Assembly (NCBI GenBank): GCA_900545245.1
Contig: UQYV01000006.1
Span: forward strand, 1-64,000
DNA length: 64,000 nucleotides
Source of the DNA: an uncultured Bacteroidales bacterium
Lineage (GTDB): Bacteria; Bacteroidota; Bacteroidia; Bacteroidales; UBA932
Direction: 5' to 3'
A program made the position numbers and the translations under genes. Shown here piece by piece: positions 32,492-43,000 of the stretch; position 1 is the stretch's first letter; every line of letters begins with the position of its first letter. Below the pieces are notes generated by a model. It worked only from the letters and a program-made list of their open reading frames with translations. It did not search any database and had not been told where the DNA came from.

Positions 32492-35400
32492 TCAGAATGT
32501 TGCTGTTAAAGAGAATGAGAATGACCGCGCGAAAGGGTATGACGTTCCCCTCTCGATGTCAATCGAAGAAAACGTGAACAGGTCGTTGGCATAAAAAGTG
32601 AGCCTGAGACGGTCCATCCCTATCTTATCTATCCACTTGGAAGGAAACTCGTAGTAGGCGGAAACAGAAGAAAGGTTCATGACATTGTTGTGCTGGACGA
32701 ATCTCGTGGTTGCCTTAGTAGTATTTATTCCGCTGGAATAGGCGCGCTTATACACGGCATTCTGTCCGGCATAAAACCATCTTCCCGTAAATATTCTCCT
32801 GTCGACATTGGACGAAAGGTTAGTTCCCTCAACCTTGTTAAGAAGGGTGCTGTTATAGGTATAACCACCTCCGTACCATGTAAATACCACATTCAAACCA
32901 AATCCACGGACTTCACCTGTCACACCGAAATTTCCGTTGAACTTCGGATCCGAAGATCCGCAATTGACAAGGTCGGACGCACTCCATATTTCAGAAAGAG
33001 TTCCATTCTTTCTGACAAAAATCTCATTACCGGTTATAGGGTCAATTCCCTTGGAAGGCACGGCCCATATTGAGTTGAGGGGCATTCCGTTATAGTACTG
33101 AATAACTGTAGAAGCACCGCTATTGGTGTTCGCTTCAGCCCTTTGTCGCTTATTGTAGGCTTCAAGAGCTTCGGAAATCTTGAGAACCCGGTTGTCATTA
33201 TAAGCAGTCTTTCCGAATATACTTATGAACGAACTTCTCTTCTGAAAAACGATGTAGCTCAAGCTAAGTTCCACGCCCTTATTTCTTACCATTCCGAGAT
33301 TATCATTCACAGTGCTGAACCCTGTTGAAGGAAGAATAGAACGGGAGAACACCATGTTCTGAGTGTCCGCCACATAAAGGTCCAACACAGCATTGATTCT
33401 CCTTGTTCTGAAATCGATTCCAATATTATAGTCCATCTTCTGCTCCCATCCTATATTAGGATTTTCCATATTTGAAAGACTGGCTCCGGAGAATCCGTTG
33501 TAATAGTTCGAGTTATAATAGACATAGACAGGTAGAGACACGTTTGAACTATAGTTCTGGTTTCCTGAAGAACCTATGGATGCCCTAAGTTTGAACTGCT
33601 GCAGCCAGTGAGACGCCCCCTTCATAAACTTCTCATTATGAAGGTTCCACGCAAGTCCGAAACTCCAGAAAAGTCCCCACTTGTTGTTGGTTCCGAACAC
33701 AGAAGATGCACTGCCTTTTATCGTTGCGTCGGTCATGTATCTGTTGTCGTAACTATAACCGGCCGTGAGGAGCGCTCCGAGATTTCTATTCAGACCGTCT
33801 CCTCCCGAAGGAGTCTTGTCAAGCGCATACTGTCTCGCGAAAGTTATGCTGTTCATATTGCTGTTCGGAAATCCCTCAGTGTAGTGCGTCACACTGCTGT
33901 ACTTTGTTTGGGAGATGTTATACTGGGCTGTCGCGAACACATCGTGAACCTTATTGAAAGAATGGTTGAACTGTGCGGAAACATCACCGGAGAATGTCGT
34001 GTATGTGCCGTTTGAAACATCATATGACCCCCTGCGCAGTTTAGCGTCCTCCGTGGTGTAGTTTATAAAATCAGTATGATCTGAAGGCTTAAATTCCTCT
34101 GATTCAGTTCTCTTCGTATCTATTCCGAAACGTCCCACAATCTTAAGGGACTTCATAGCCTGATATTCAGCGTAGAAATTATCCGTAAAATCAAGGTATC
34201 CGCTCGTATATTTCGTGCCTATCGAGGCATTCCACAAAGGATTTGTGACAATTCCTTCGTCATAGGCATCATCACCTTCTCCATATATACCAGAAAAAAT
34301 GATTTTCCGCACATTGCCTTCCTTGTCGTATGGTGAAAAATACGGGTTCATCGAAGCGTATTCATCAAAGCTTCCGTAAGGGGAATCCTCGCTCTTGTTC
34401 CAAGCCACGCTCATTATATTCCGGAAAGTCCATTTGTCCTTTCTGTAAGAGAGGTTGACGTCACCCGAGAGGACATTTCTGTAAGACCCCTTCATAGCAC
34501 CCTGAACATTGTTGTACGAAAAGGCAGCAAGCGCCTTGAGAGACTTTCCGCCAAGTTCGACACTCACGAAATGCTTCTGTCCGACACCTGTTCTCAATGG
34601 TTTTGAAAGCCAATAGGTATCTTCTCCTTCAAGCGCCTTTTTTAGTCTCTCGTTATAGAGTTTTATTGCGTTAATTGTCCCAAAACTTGAAGTAGAAGAA
34701 TAATATCCCTCGCGGTTCTCAATATCAAGTTTTTCCAGCGCATTGCAGAGATTGTAGCTTGAAAGGTCAGGAGCCTCAAGTGTGACGCTGCCAGTGTAGG
34801 TTACGAGCGTCCTCTCATTTGTGAGAGCCTTTGTCTCGATTACAACCACTCCGTTGGCTCCCTTTGAGCCATATATAGCCTTAGCTGAGGCATCTTTAAG
34901 AATGGATATGCTCTGAATACGATTCATATCCATATCCTTTATTTTCGTGAGCGTTGTCTCGAACCCGTCAAGTATGAAAAGAGGTGTGTTTCCGTCAGAA
35001 ACGAAATCGCTTTTAAGAGATGATGTCTCCGCAGCAAGGGAAGACGCACCCCTTATCTGCATTGAAGCGACAGCATTCGGGTTTGAACCCTGTGTAAGGT
35101 TATCTACAACAAGAAGGGACGGATCGAGATTCTTGAGAGATTCTATGACATTGGAATTACCGACTTTCTTGAGTTCAGCGGAGGTTATGGCCTGCACCGC
35201 ACCCGTAAAACTCTCCCTCTTTCTCGTGAATATTCCAGTTACGACCGTTTCTTCAATGGTCTGAGTATCAGGAGTAAGTCGGATTTCGGAAACCTTATCT
35301 ACCGGAACATTCTCAACCTGATAGCCAAGACATGAAACAGTCAAAAACTTGCAGGAAGAAGAGACCGTTATGCGGAACTTTCCCTTTTCATCCGTAAGTA

Positions 35401-35592
35401 CACCGTCTTTCATTTTAGAAGCATCATAGACGGCTACTCCGGGCAGAGGTTCGCCATATTCGTCTAATACTCTACCACTTAACGTTTTGCCCCCCCATCA
35501 GGAATTTCAGCCGCATTCACATAAAGAAACTGAAAAGCAAGACTACAGAGCAAGAATACAATAAAAAAACACTGTTTTGTAGTTCTATTCAT
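32492..35592 (-). pseudogene. SusC/RagA TonB-linked receptor, frameshifted at a G7 tract (phase-off candidate)
   Basis: The natural start is ATG at 35592: a signal peptide (MNRTTKQCFFIVFLLCSLAF) runs into a G7 tract (35490-35496, C on the plus strand) and stops at DGGAKR. With one more G the frame reads DGGGKTLSGRVLDEYGEP and joins the long frame from 35413, giving a normal SusC of about 1033 aa: CarboxypepD_reg domain, TonB plug (IRGASSLAAE, LFILDGFE, SILKDASAKAIYGSKGANGV) and barrel ending FSFSLTATF. The downstream frame has no other defect. This points to reversible slippage, a recent mutation or a sequencing error, rather than old decay. Confidence 0.85.
35490..35496 (-). repeat. G7 mononucleotide tract in SusC-1
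   Basis: Seven Cs on the plus strand encode the Gly linker between the signal peptide and the CarboxypepD_reg domain. Eight (or five) would restore the frame. Confidence 0.85.
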
Positions 35593-35612
35593 CACTATAC
35601 CACTTGAACTCG

Positions 35613-35620
35613 CGAATTTA
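35613..35620 (-). promoter_or_regulatory. Possible -7 element of the SusC-1 operon
   Basis: TAAATTCG on the minus strand lies 20 bp before the SusC start and is one base off TAnnTTTG; a TTTC about 20 bp further upstream could act as -33. Weak evidence. Confidence 0.3.
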
Positions 35621-35672
35621 TAAAATATATTTTAAAAATGAAACTATTGTAAAGTATCTTTGTTTCAGGCAC

Positions 35673-35719
35673 TAAAAAAGAGTCGGATGAAAAATCTATC
35701 ACCCGACTCTTTCATTTTA
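35673..35719 (-). terminator. Terminator of sdhAB
   Basis: AAAGAGTCGG and CCGACTCTTT form the stem; on the minus strand the second arm runs into a T-rich tail (TTTTTT). It lies 17 bp after the sdhB stop. Confidence 0.85.
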
Positions 35720-35735
35720 TAATCAAAGATATTTC

Positions 35736-36515
35736 CTAATCTTTAAATTTAGCACAGAGGAACTCGCGGTTCAGGCGTGCGATGTGTGAAACGGTGATGT
35801 GCTTAGGGCACTCCATTTCGCAGGCACGAGTGTTGGTGCAGGCACCAAATCCGAGCTCGTCCATCTTTGCAACCATTGCCTTGGCGCGCTTTGCACCCTC
35901 TACCTTACCCTGAGGAAGGAGTGCGAGGGAACTTACGCGGGCTGCGACAAAGAGCATTGCAGAGCCGTTCTTGCAGGTTGCTACACAGGCACCGCATCCG
36001 ATGCAGGCAGCACCGTCCATGCTCTCCTCGGCCTTTTCGCGAGGAATAGGAATGGCATTGGCATCAGGAACGCCGCCGGTTCCTACAGAAACATATCCAC
36101 CTGCCTGAAGAATCTTGTCAAATGCCTGACGGTCAACAACAAGGTCCTTGATTACAGGGAAGCCGTGGCTGCGCCAAGGCTCAATGGTGATAGTGTCGCC
36201 ATCCTTGAACTTGCGCATATGAAGCTGGCAGGTAGTGACCTCATCGTCAGGTCCATGAGCGCGTCCATTGATATAGAGTGAGCAGGCCCCACAGATTCCC
36301 TCACGGCAGTCGTGGTCGAAGGAAACAGGACCCGATGATTTGCATCCCTTCTCCACAGCGACAGGATCCATACCCTCCTCAATCAGCTGCTCGTTAAGGA
36401 TGTCAAGCATCTCAAGGAAAGAGCTGTCAGGCGAAATGCCCTTGACCTGATAGGTCTCGAAATGCCCTTTCTCCTTGGCGTTTTTCTGACGCCATACTTT
36501 CAAAGTCAAATCCAT
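35736..36515 (-). CDS. sdhB: Succinate dehydrogenase/fumarate reductase iron-sulfur subunit
   Basis: This subunit passes electrons between the flavoprotein and the quinone site. The 259-aa protein has the plant-type 2Fe-2S motif CREGICGACSLYINGRAHG with a later TTCQLHMR, the 4Fe-4S motif CIGCGACVATCKNGS, and the 3Fe-4S/4Fe-4S cysteines in CTNTRACEMECPKHI. It starts 5 bp after sdhA. In anaerobic Bacteroidales the enzyme works mainly as fumarate reductase. Confidence 0.95.
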   Translation of the reverse strand: MDLTLKVWRQKNAKEKGHFETYQVKGISPDSSFLEMLDILNEQLIEEGMDPVAVEKGCKSSGPVSFDHDCREGICGACSLYINGRAHGPDDEVTTCQLHMRKFKDGDTITIEPWRSHGFPVIKDLVVDRQAFDKILQAGGYVSVGTGGVPDANAIPIPREKAEESMDGAACIGCGACVATCKNGSAMLFVAARVSSLALLPQGKVEGAKRAKAMVAKMDELGFGACTNTRACEMECPKHITVSHIARLNREFLCAKFKD

Positions 36516-36520
36516 CTCGT

Positions 36521-38467
36521 TTAGTCTTTATAATTTCTTGTCGCTATGTGAATGTTCTCGTACTTGAGAGGCTCCTTGTGAAGTTCAGGCTCAACGCCGT
36601 CACCCTTGTACTCCCATGCGGCAACGTACATGTAATGTTCGTCGTCACGCTTGGTCTCGCCGTCCTCAGTCTGCATCTCCTCGCGGAAATGACCACCGCA
36701 GGACTCGCACCTGTCAAGGGCGTCAATAGCCATGAGCTCTCCTATCTCAAGGAAGTCAGCAAGACGGAGAGCCTTTTCAAGCTCCTGGTTGAAAGTGCCC
36801 TGCTCGCCGGCAACATAAACATTGCTCCAGAAGTCTTTCTTGAGTTCACGAATCATCTGAATACCTTCCTTCAGGCCGGCCTCGTTGCGTGCCATTCCGA
36901 CATGCTCCCACATAATGTGACCGAGCTTTTTGTGGATGGTGTCAACTGACTCCTTGCCTTTGATAGACAGAAGCCTGTCAATCTTAGCACGGACAGCCTT
37001 TTCAGCCTCCTCGAACTCAGGAGCGCCGATGTCAGTCTTAGGATCCTTGAACTTGGACGCGAGATAGTCGCCGATTGTATAAGGAAGGATGAAATAGCCG
37101 TCGGCAAGACCCTGCATGAGGGCTGACGCACCAAGACGGTTTCCACCGTGGTCAGAGAAGTTGGCCTCTCCGATAGCGTAAAGACCAGGGATGGTAGTCT
37201 GGAGGTTGTAGTCAACCCAGAGACCGCCCATTGTGTAGTGGATTGCCGGATAAATCATCATAGGCTCCTTGTAAGGGTCGGTGGCGGTAATCTTCTCGTA
37301 CATCTGGAAGAGGTTACCGTAACGTGCCTTGATGACATCCTTGCCAAGACGCTCGATGGCAGTCTTGAAATCAAGGAATACTGCAAGTCCTGTCTCATTT
37401 ACGCCGAATCCTGCGTCGCAACGCTCCTTAGCCGCACGGGAAGCGACGTCACGAGGAACGAGGTTTCCGAAAGCCGGGTAGCGGCGCTCAAGATAGTAGT
37501 CTCTGTCTTCCTCAGGAATGTCGGAAGCCTTTATTTCATGCTTGCGGAGTTTTGCCACATCCTCAAGCTTCTTAGGCACCCAGATGCGTCCGTCGTTACG
37601 GAGAGACTCTGACATGAGCGTAAGCTTTGACTGCTGCTCACCGTGAACAGGAATACAGGTAGGGTGAATCTGCGCAAAGCAAGGGTTAGCGAAGAAAGCT
37701 CCCTTCTTGTAGCACTGCCATGCAGCAGAACCGTTGGAATTCATTGCGTTAGTGGAGAGGAAGTATGTATTCCCATATCCACCGGAAGCAATGACAACTG
37801 CGTGTGCTCCGAACCTCTCGATCTCACCGGTCACGAGGTTGCGGGCAATAATACCTTTTGCCTCACCGTTGATGAGTACTACGTCAAGCATTTCATGACG
37901 TGGATACGACTTCACGGTTCCTGCCGCAATCTGACGGTTAAGGGCAGCGTAAGCTCCAAGAAGAAGCTGCTGACCGGTTTGTCCGCGGGCATAGAACGTG
38001 CGGCTCACTTGAGCCCCACCGAAAGAGCGGTTCGCGAGAAGTCCGCCGTATTCCCTCGCAAAAGGAACACCCTGTGCAACACACTGGTCGATAATGTTGT
38101 TGCTGACTTCCGCAAGACGGTAAACGTTAGCTTCACGGCTACGGTAGTCACCGCCTTTGATTGTGTCATAAAACAGACGGTAGATGGAATCGTTGTCATT
38201 CTGATAGTTCTTTGCGGCATTGATACCACCCTGTGCTGCAATGGAATGCGCACGACGAGGAGAATCGCTGATGCAGAAAACCTTCACGTTGTAGCCGAGT
38301 TCACCAAGAGAAGCGGCTGCAGACGCTCCACCCAGACCCGTACCGATGACAATGATTTCCATCTTTCTCTTGTTGCCTGGCGACACAACCCTGATCTGAG
38401 ACTTGTGCTTTGTCCATTTTTCGGCCAAAGGACCCTCAGGAATCTTTGAAATCAATTCTTTTGCCAT
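36521..38467 (-). CDS. sdhA: Succinate dehydrogenase/fumarate reductase flavoprotein subunit
   Basis: A 648-aa flavoprotein, a length typical of the Bacteroidota enzyme. The FAD-binding motif is IIVIGTGLGGASAAASLGE; the covalent FAD histidine lies in RRAHSIAAQGGINAAKN; substrate-site residues are in HPTCIPVHGEQ, RDVASRAAKE and HYTMGGLWVDYN, and the second FAD motif is LYAIGEANFSDHGGNRLGAS. The cytochrome b subunit gene (sdhC), normally directly upstream, is not found; the next gene is ruvB. Confidence 0.95.
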   Translation of the reverse strand: MAKELISKIPEGPLAEKWTKHKSQIRVVSPGNKRKMEIIVIGTGLGGASAAASLGELGYNVKVFCISDSPRRAHSIAAQGGINAAKNYQNDNDSIYRLFYDTIKGGDYRSREANVYRLAEVSNNIIDQCVAQGVPFAREYGGLLANRSFGGAQVSRTFYARGQTGQQLLLGAYAALNRQIAAGTVKSYPRHEMLDVVLINGEAKGIIARNLVTGEIERFGAHAVVIASGGYGNTYFLSTNAMNSNGSAAWQCYKKGAFFANPCFAQIHPTCIPVHGEQQSKLTLMSESLRNDGRIWVPKKLEDVAKLRKHEIKASDIPEEDRDYYLERRYPAFGNLVPRDVASRAAKERCDAGFGVNETGLAVFLDFKTAIERLGKDVIKARYGNLFQMYEKITATDPYKEPMMIYPAIHYTMGGLWVDYNLQTTIPGLYAIGEANFSDHGGNRLGASALMQGLADGYFILPYTIGDYLASKFKDPKTDIGAPEFEEAEKAVRAKIDRLLSIKGKESVDTIHKKLGHIMWEHVGMARNEAGLKEGIQMIRELKKDFWSNVYVAGEQGTFNQELEKALRLADFLEIGELMAIDALDRCESCGGHFREEMQTEDGETKRDDEHYMYVAAWEYKGDGVEPELHKEPLKYENIHIATRNYKD

Positions 38468-38616
38468 TATATATAAGGTTTATAGAAATATCTTTTTGAA
38501 TATCTTTTTGGTCTATATTCATTTTCTCATCGGTCACATACGCCCGGTATGCTCCCTCTTCTAAAATGAATCTATCCTCAAAAATCTCATTCAAAACATT
38601 TTATTTATTCAGCCTG

Positions 38617-38624
38617 CAAATTTA
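38617..38624 (-). promoter_or_regulatory. -7 element of sdhAB
   Basis: TAAATTTG on the minus strand matches TAnnTTTG; the leader to sdhA would be about 140 nt. No clear -33 box. The 298-bp gap 38468-38765 otherwise holds only the palindrome at 38669-38741. Confidence 0.4.
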
Positions 38625-38668
38625 GCAAATCTTTCTTTCATTCCTATATTGTCTTTCCGATTCCTTAT

Positions 38669-38741
38669 TGTCATTTCGAACGAAGTGAGAAATCCTTGCG
38701 CAAAGATTTCTCGTCTCCACTCCGTTCCGCTCGAAATGACA
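38669..38741. repeat. Intergenic palindrome (REP-like)
   Basis: TGTCATTTCGA at one end pairs with TCGAAATGACA at the other, and the inner GAGAAATC pairs with GATTTCTC. Palindromes with a TCATTTCGA arm are frequent in Bacteroidota intergenic DNA. Placed between ruvB and sdhA on the minus strand, it may end the ruvB transcript. Confidence 0.75.
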
Positions 38742-38765
38742 GGGGAGGTCAGAGAAAAAGTCGCG

Positions 38766-39791
38766 TCATTCAAACAAAAGATTCTCGTCGGGACGCAAAC
38801 GATCGACGCCGAGGTGGGCATAGGCAAGGTCCGTCACTTCCCTGCCCCGCGGTGTACGCATTATAAATCCTTCCTTAATAAGGAAAGGCTCATATACTTC
38901 CTCAAGCGTCCCCTGATCCTCACCTATTGCCGTCGCAATGGTGTTCGCGCCAACAGGTCCGCCCTTAAACTTGGTGATGATAGTCCTTAGAATCTTGTTG
39001 TCGATGGCGTCCAGTCCCCTCTTGTCAATATTCAGGGCATCAAGGGCATACTTCGCTATGCCAAGGTCAATATTTCCGTTCCCGACCACCTGCGCAAAGT
39101 CACGCACGCGCCTCAACAGCGAGTTGGCAATACGTGGCGTTCCACGGCTTCGCAGCGCAATCTCGTATGCCGCAGCATCATCAATCGGGACATTCAGAAT
39201 CCCGGCACTCCTTTCCACAATCTTCTGGAGCGTCGGAGTGTCATAGTATTCCATCGCGCACTTGATTCCGAAACGGGCCCGCAGCGGAGAAGTGAGAAGT
39301 CCGCTCCGCGTCGTGGCACCTACAAGCGTAAAAGGATTCAGCGACAGGCGGATAGATCTTGCTCCCGGTCCCTTGTCCACCATTATGTCGATGACGAAGT
39401 CTTCCATAGCGGAATAGAGGTATTCCTCCACGACCGGCGAAAGCCTGTGAATCTCGTCTATAAAGAGCACATCCCCCTCCTCCAGCGATGTAAGAAGCCC
39501 AGCAAGGTCCCCCGGCTTGTCAAGCACAGGTCCCGAAGTGACTTTCATGTTAACCCCGAGTTCATTGGCAATAATATGTGCAAGAGTAGTCTTTCCAAGA
39601 CCAGGAGGCCCGTGGAAAAGGACGTGGTCGAGAGTCTCCCCCCTCATCTTTGTCGCAGCCACGAAAATCTTCAGGTTACGGATAATCTTGTCCTGTCCGG
39701 AAAATTCTTCGAGTCCCTGTGGCCTTATAATTCCGTCAATTTCCTTATCTTTGCCTGCGCTGACGTCACGCGGATTGAATTCAGTTTCCAT
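38766..39791 (-). CDS. ruvB: Holliday junction DNA helicase RuvB
   Basis: RuvB is the AAA+ motor of branch migration. The 341-aa protein has LEEFSGQDKIIRNL at the N-terminus, Walker A GPPGLGKTTL, Walker B VLFIDEIHRL, sensor 1 VGATTRSGLL with the arginine finger SPLRARFG, and the C-terminal winged helix (GLDAIDNKILRTII, PFLIKEGFIMRTPRGREVT). Length is standard. It is a single gene. Confidence 0.97.
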   Translation of the reverse strand: METEFNPRDVSAGKDKEIDGIIRPQGLEEFSGQDKIIRNLKIFVAATKMRGETLDHVLFHGPPGLGKTTLAHIIANELGVNMKVTSGPVLDKPGDLAGLLTSLEEGDVLFIDEIHRLSPVVEEYLYSAMEDFVIDIMVDKGPGARSIRLSLNPFTLVGATTRSGLLTSPLRARFGIKCAMEYYDTPTLQKIVERSAGILNVPIDDAAAYEIALRSRGTPRIANSLLRRVRDFAQVVGNGNIDLGIAKYALDALNIDKRGLDAIDNKILRTIITKFKGGPVGANTIATAIGEDQGTLEEVYEPFLIKEGFIMRTPRGREVTDLAYAHLGVDRLRPDENLLFE

Positions 39792-40076
39792 CGTCCGGCC
39801 ATTTTTTTACAAAATTATTAAAAAAGAAAGAAAAATATATTTTAACGAATGATGATAAATGTTTGTTGATATTGTTTATAACTTCGTCAACACTTTGTCT
39901 TATAATGTTTTGTAGTGTTAAAAACTGTTGAAAAGCCTTTCGTAATTAATGTGATAAAAAAATCGGCAGATACTTGCTTTTACGGAAAAGGCCGCGGAAT
40001 ATAGAAATTTACGTGATTTCAAAAAATAGTTACGATTAGATTTTAACAGACTTTTCAACGGGTTATCAACTGAAAA
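39792..40076. other. AT-rich intergenic region upstream of ruvB and mfd
   Basis: A 285-bp gap between divergent ruvB and mfd. It is strongly AT-rich, with several TTGTT/AACA-type words and GGTTATCAACTG next to mfd. It must hold both promoters, but no box pair was clear. No gene, tRNA or strong hairpin was seen. Confidence 0.5.
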
Positions 40077-43000
40077 ATGGAGAAATTGTTAATAAGTCAA
40101 AAATCCGTCTCCGAGCTTTCGGATAAAATAGAAAAATCGGAGGAGACGTACTGTTCCGGGCTGTTCCTTTCTGCCCGATGGTTCGTAGTCTCGCAGGTTA
40201 ACAGACAGGGAATCAATTTTATAGTCCTTCCCGACAGGGATTCGGCCGAGTACTGCTCTTCAGACCTTTATAACCTCGTCGAAGGGGATAGGGTGTTCTT
40301 TCTGCCGGATTCGGGCAAGAAGATAGAGAAGAGTAACTACAAGTCTTCGCTCGGAGTCCAAAGGACGTCGTCCATCGGAAAGATTATGGAATATGACGGG
40401 GCTGAACAACTGTTTTTCGTCACCTATCCTGAGGCTCTTGAAGAGTCGGTTCCAGAGCTGGTAGGGAACGGAGCCTCTGTACTTAGAATACGCGAGGGGG
40501 ACAGCTATGACCGCGACATGCTTATCGACAAGCTCTTCTCGATGGGGTTCACGCGTGTGGATTTTGTCAGCGAGCCCGGGCAATATGCCGTCAGGGGAGC
40601 TCTTGTCGACATATTCTCATATTCATGGAACAATCCCTACCGAATTTCGTTTTTCGGTGACGAAGTGGACGGAATAAGCGTGTTCGACTGCAATTCCCAA
40701 CTTTCCAAGGAAAAGCTTTCCGGGGTTGAAATTTTTGCCGACCTCTCTGCTGACGGAGACGCGGAAGGGAAGACCGTTTCTGTGACGGAACTTCTTCCGG
40801 AAAGCACGCTCGTGTGGCTGGACTCTTCGGACATGTATAAGGAAAAGGAATTCTATGGAGGGCTGAAAAAGTTTCGCAGAGTATTCCTTGAAGTGCCGAT
40901 TTCCGCCTCTGGAGTGTCTCCGGTGAGGTTTAATATTGCCCCACAGCCGGTGTTCAACAAAAACTTCGAGCTTCTGACCGAAGATTTGCGCGATAAGATA
41001 GGACGGGGCTACAGGGTCTGCATCTGCGGTGAGAAGAAGTCACAGCTTGAACGCCTTGAAAGCATACTTATTCAGAATGAGGGCTATCTTCCTGAATTCG
41101 TGCCTTCACGCACAGTTCACAGCGGGTTCATCGACAACGAAGACAAGGTCTGCATCTACTCGGACCACGAGATTTTCGACCGCTTCCACAGAGTCAGTCT
41201 TCGTCGCACAGTGGAGAAGAGTGAGCAGCTGACAATCAATGACCTGACATCTTTTGCGATAGGGGACTACATCGTTCACATAGACTACGGTGTGGGAATA
41301 TTCGGCGGACTCGTGAGGATGAAGGACGACAAGGGGCGTATGCACGAAGTCGTTAAACTTATATATAAGGACAACGACGTTGTGTTTGTTTCCGTCCATG
41401 CCATGCATAAGATTTCGCGCTACCGCTCGAAGGACAGCGAGCCTCCGAAAATTTACAAGCTCGGTTCAAAGACATGGCAGACGCTCAAGTCCAACGCCAA
41501 AAAGAAGGTCAAAGACATAGCCAAGGACCTCATAAAACTGTATGCTAAAAGACGGGCGTCAAAGGGATTTGCCTTCTCACCGGACACTTTCCTCCAGACC
41601 GAACTCGAATCTTCGTTCATGTACGAGGACACTCCTGATCAGGAAAAAGCAGTTCAAGCAGTGAAAAGAGATATGGAGGACAGCTGCCCTATGGACAGGC
41701 TTGTCTGCGGTGACGTCGGGTTCGGAAAGACTGAGGTTGCAATCCGTGCGGCGTTCAAAGCTGCCACTGACGGCAAGCAGGTGGCGGTGCTCGTGCCAAC
41801 TACCATACTCGCGCTTCAGCACTACAGGACTTTCACTTCACGACTTAAGGAATTTCCGTGCAACATAGAATTTGTAAGCAGACTGCGTACAGCAAAGGAA
41901 ATCAGCGACATACGTCAGAGGCTCAAGAGTGGTTCCATAGACATACTCATAGGAACCCACAAGATTCTCGGCTCAACTTTCGAATTTAGGGACTTGGGGC
42001 TTCTCATCATCGACGAGGAACAGAAGTTCGGAGTGGGTGCGAAGGAGAAACTGCGTCAGATGAAAGAATCAGTGGACACTCTCACTCTCACTGCGACACC
42101 GATTCCGCGAACCCTCCAGTTTTCACTTCTCGGAGCGAGGGATCTGTCAATCATATCCACGCCTCCGCCGAACAGGATTCCTGTGCAGACTGAAATAATG
42201 CTCTTTGACGGCGATGAAATCCGTAAGATTATAAATTACGAGATTAACCGTGGAGGGCAGGTTTTCTTCCTTCACAACAAGGTGGAGGAACTCCAGTCTA
42301 TCTACGACATCCTGCACAGACTCGTTCCTGACATAAAAATCTGCATCGCGCACGGTCAGATGGAGGCAAAGACTCTGGAGGACAGAATTCTCGACTTCAT
42401 GGCAGGCGACTATGATATGTTGCTGTGTACAACCATCATAGAGAACGGCCTTGACATTCCTAACGCGAACACTATCATCATCAACCAGGCGCAGAACATC
42501 GGTCTGAGCGATTTGCACCAGCTCCGCGGACGTGTCGGTCGTTCTAACCGCCGTTCATTCTGCTATCTGATTGTGCCTCCTCTCGTTTCAATCACAGAGG
42601 ATGCACGCCGCCGCCTCAAGGCCATAGAGTCGTTCTCCGACCTCGGCAGCGGGTTCAATATTGCGATGCAGGATCTCGATATCCGTGGGGCCGGAAATCT
42701 TCTCGGAGCGGAACAGAGCGGTTTCATCACCGATATGGGCTTTGAAACTTATCAGAAAATCCTGTCTGAGGCCATGGAAGAGCTCGGAGTGGAGACCGGA
42801 CTCACCTCGCGCAACGTTAATGAATCGTATATTTCCGACTGTACCATTGAGACGGACCAGGTGGCGCTCATTCCGGACTCGTACATAAGCATGACGGCGG
42901 AGAAGATAAGGATTTACAAGGAACTCGATTCGATGGCTTCGGACGAGGGTATAGACAAGATGAAGTCGCAACTTGTCGATCGCTTCGGACCGCTGCCTCC

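Noticed and set aside
35355..35413. Start codon MKDGVLTDEK for SusC-1 at 35413
   Set aside because: It would lack a signal peptide and half of the CarboxypepD_reg domain; an intact signal peptide lies upstream in another frame across the G7 tract.
37643..38449. 268-codon plus-strand open frame
   Set aside because: It is antisense to sdhA, has no recognisable domain or ribosome-binding context, and sdhA is certain.
39830..40076. Replication origin next to mfd
   Set aside because: The region is AT-rich and has GGTTATCAACTG, but I see no cluster of TTATCCACA-type DnaA boxes and no dnaA or dnaN nearby.
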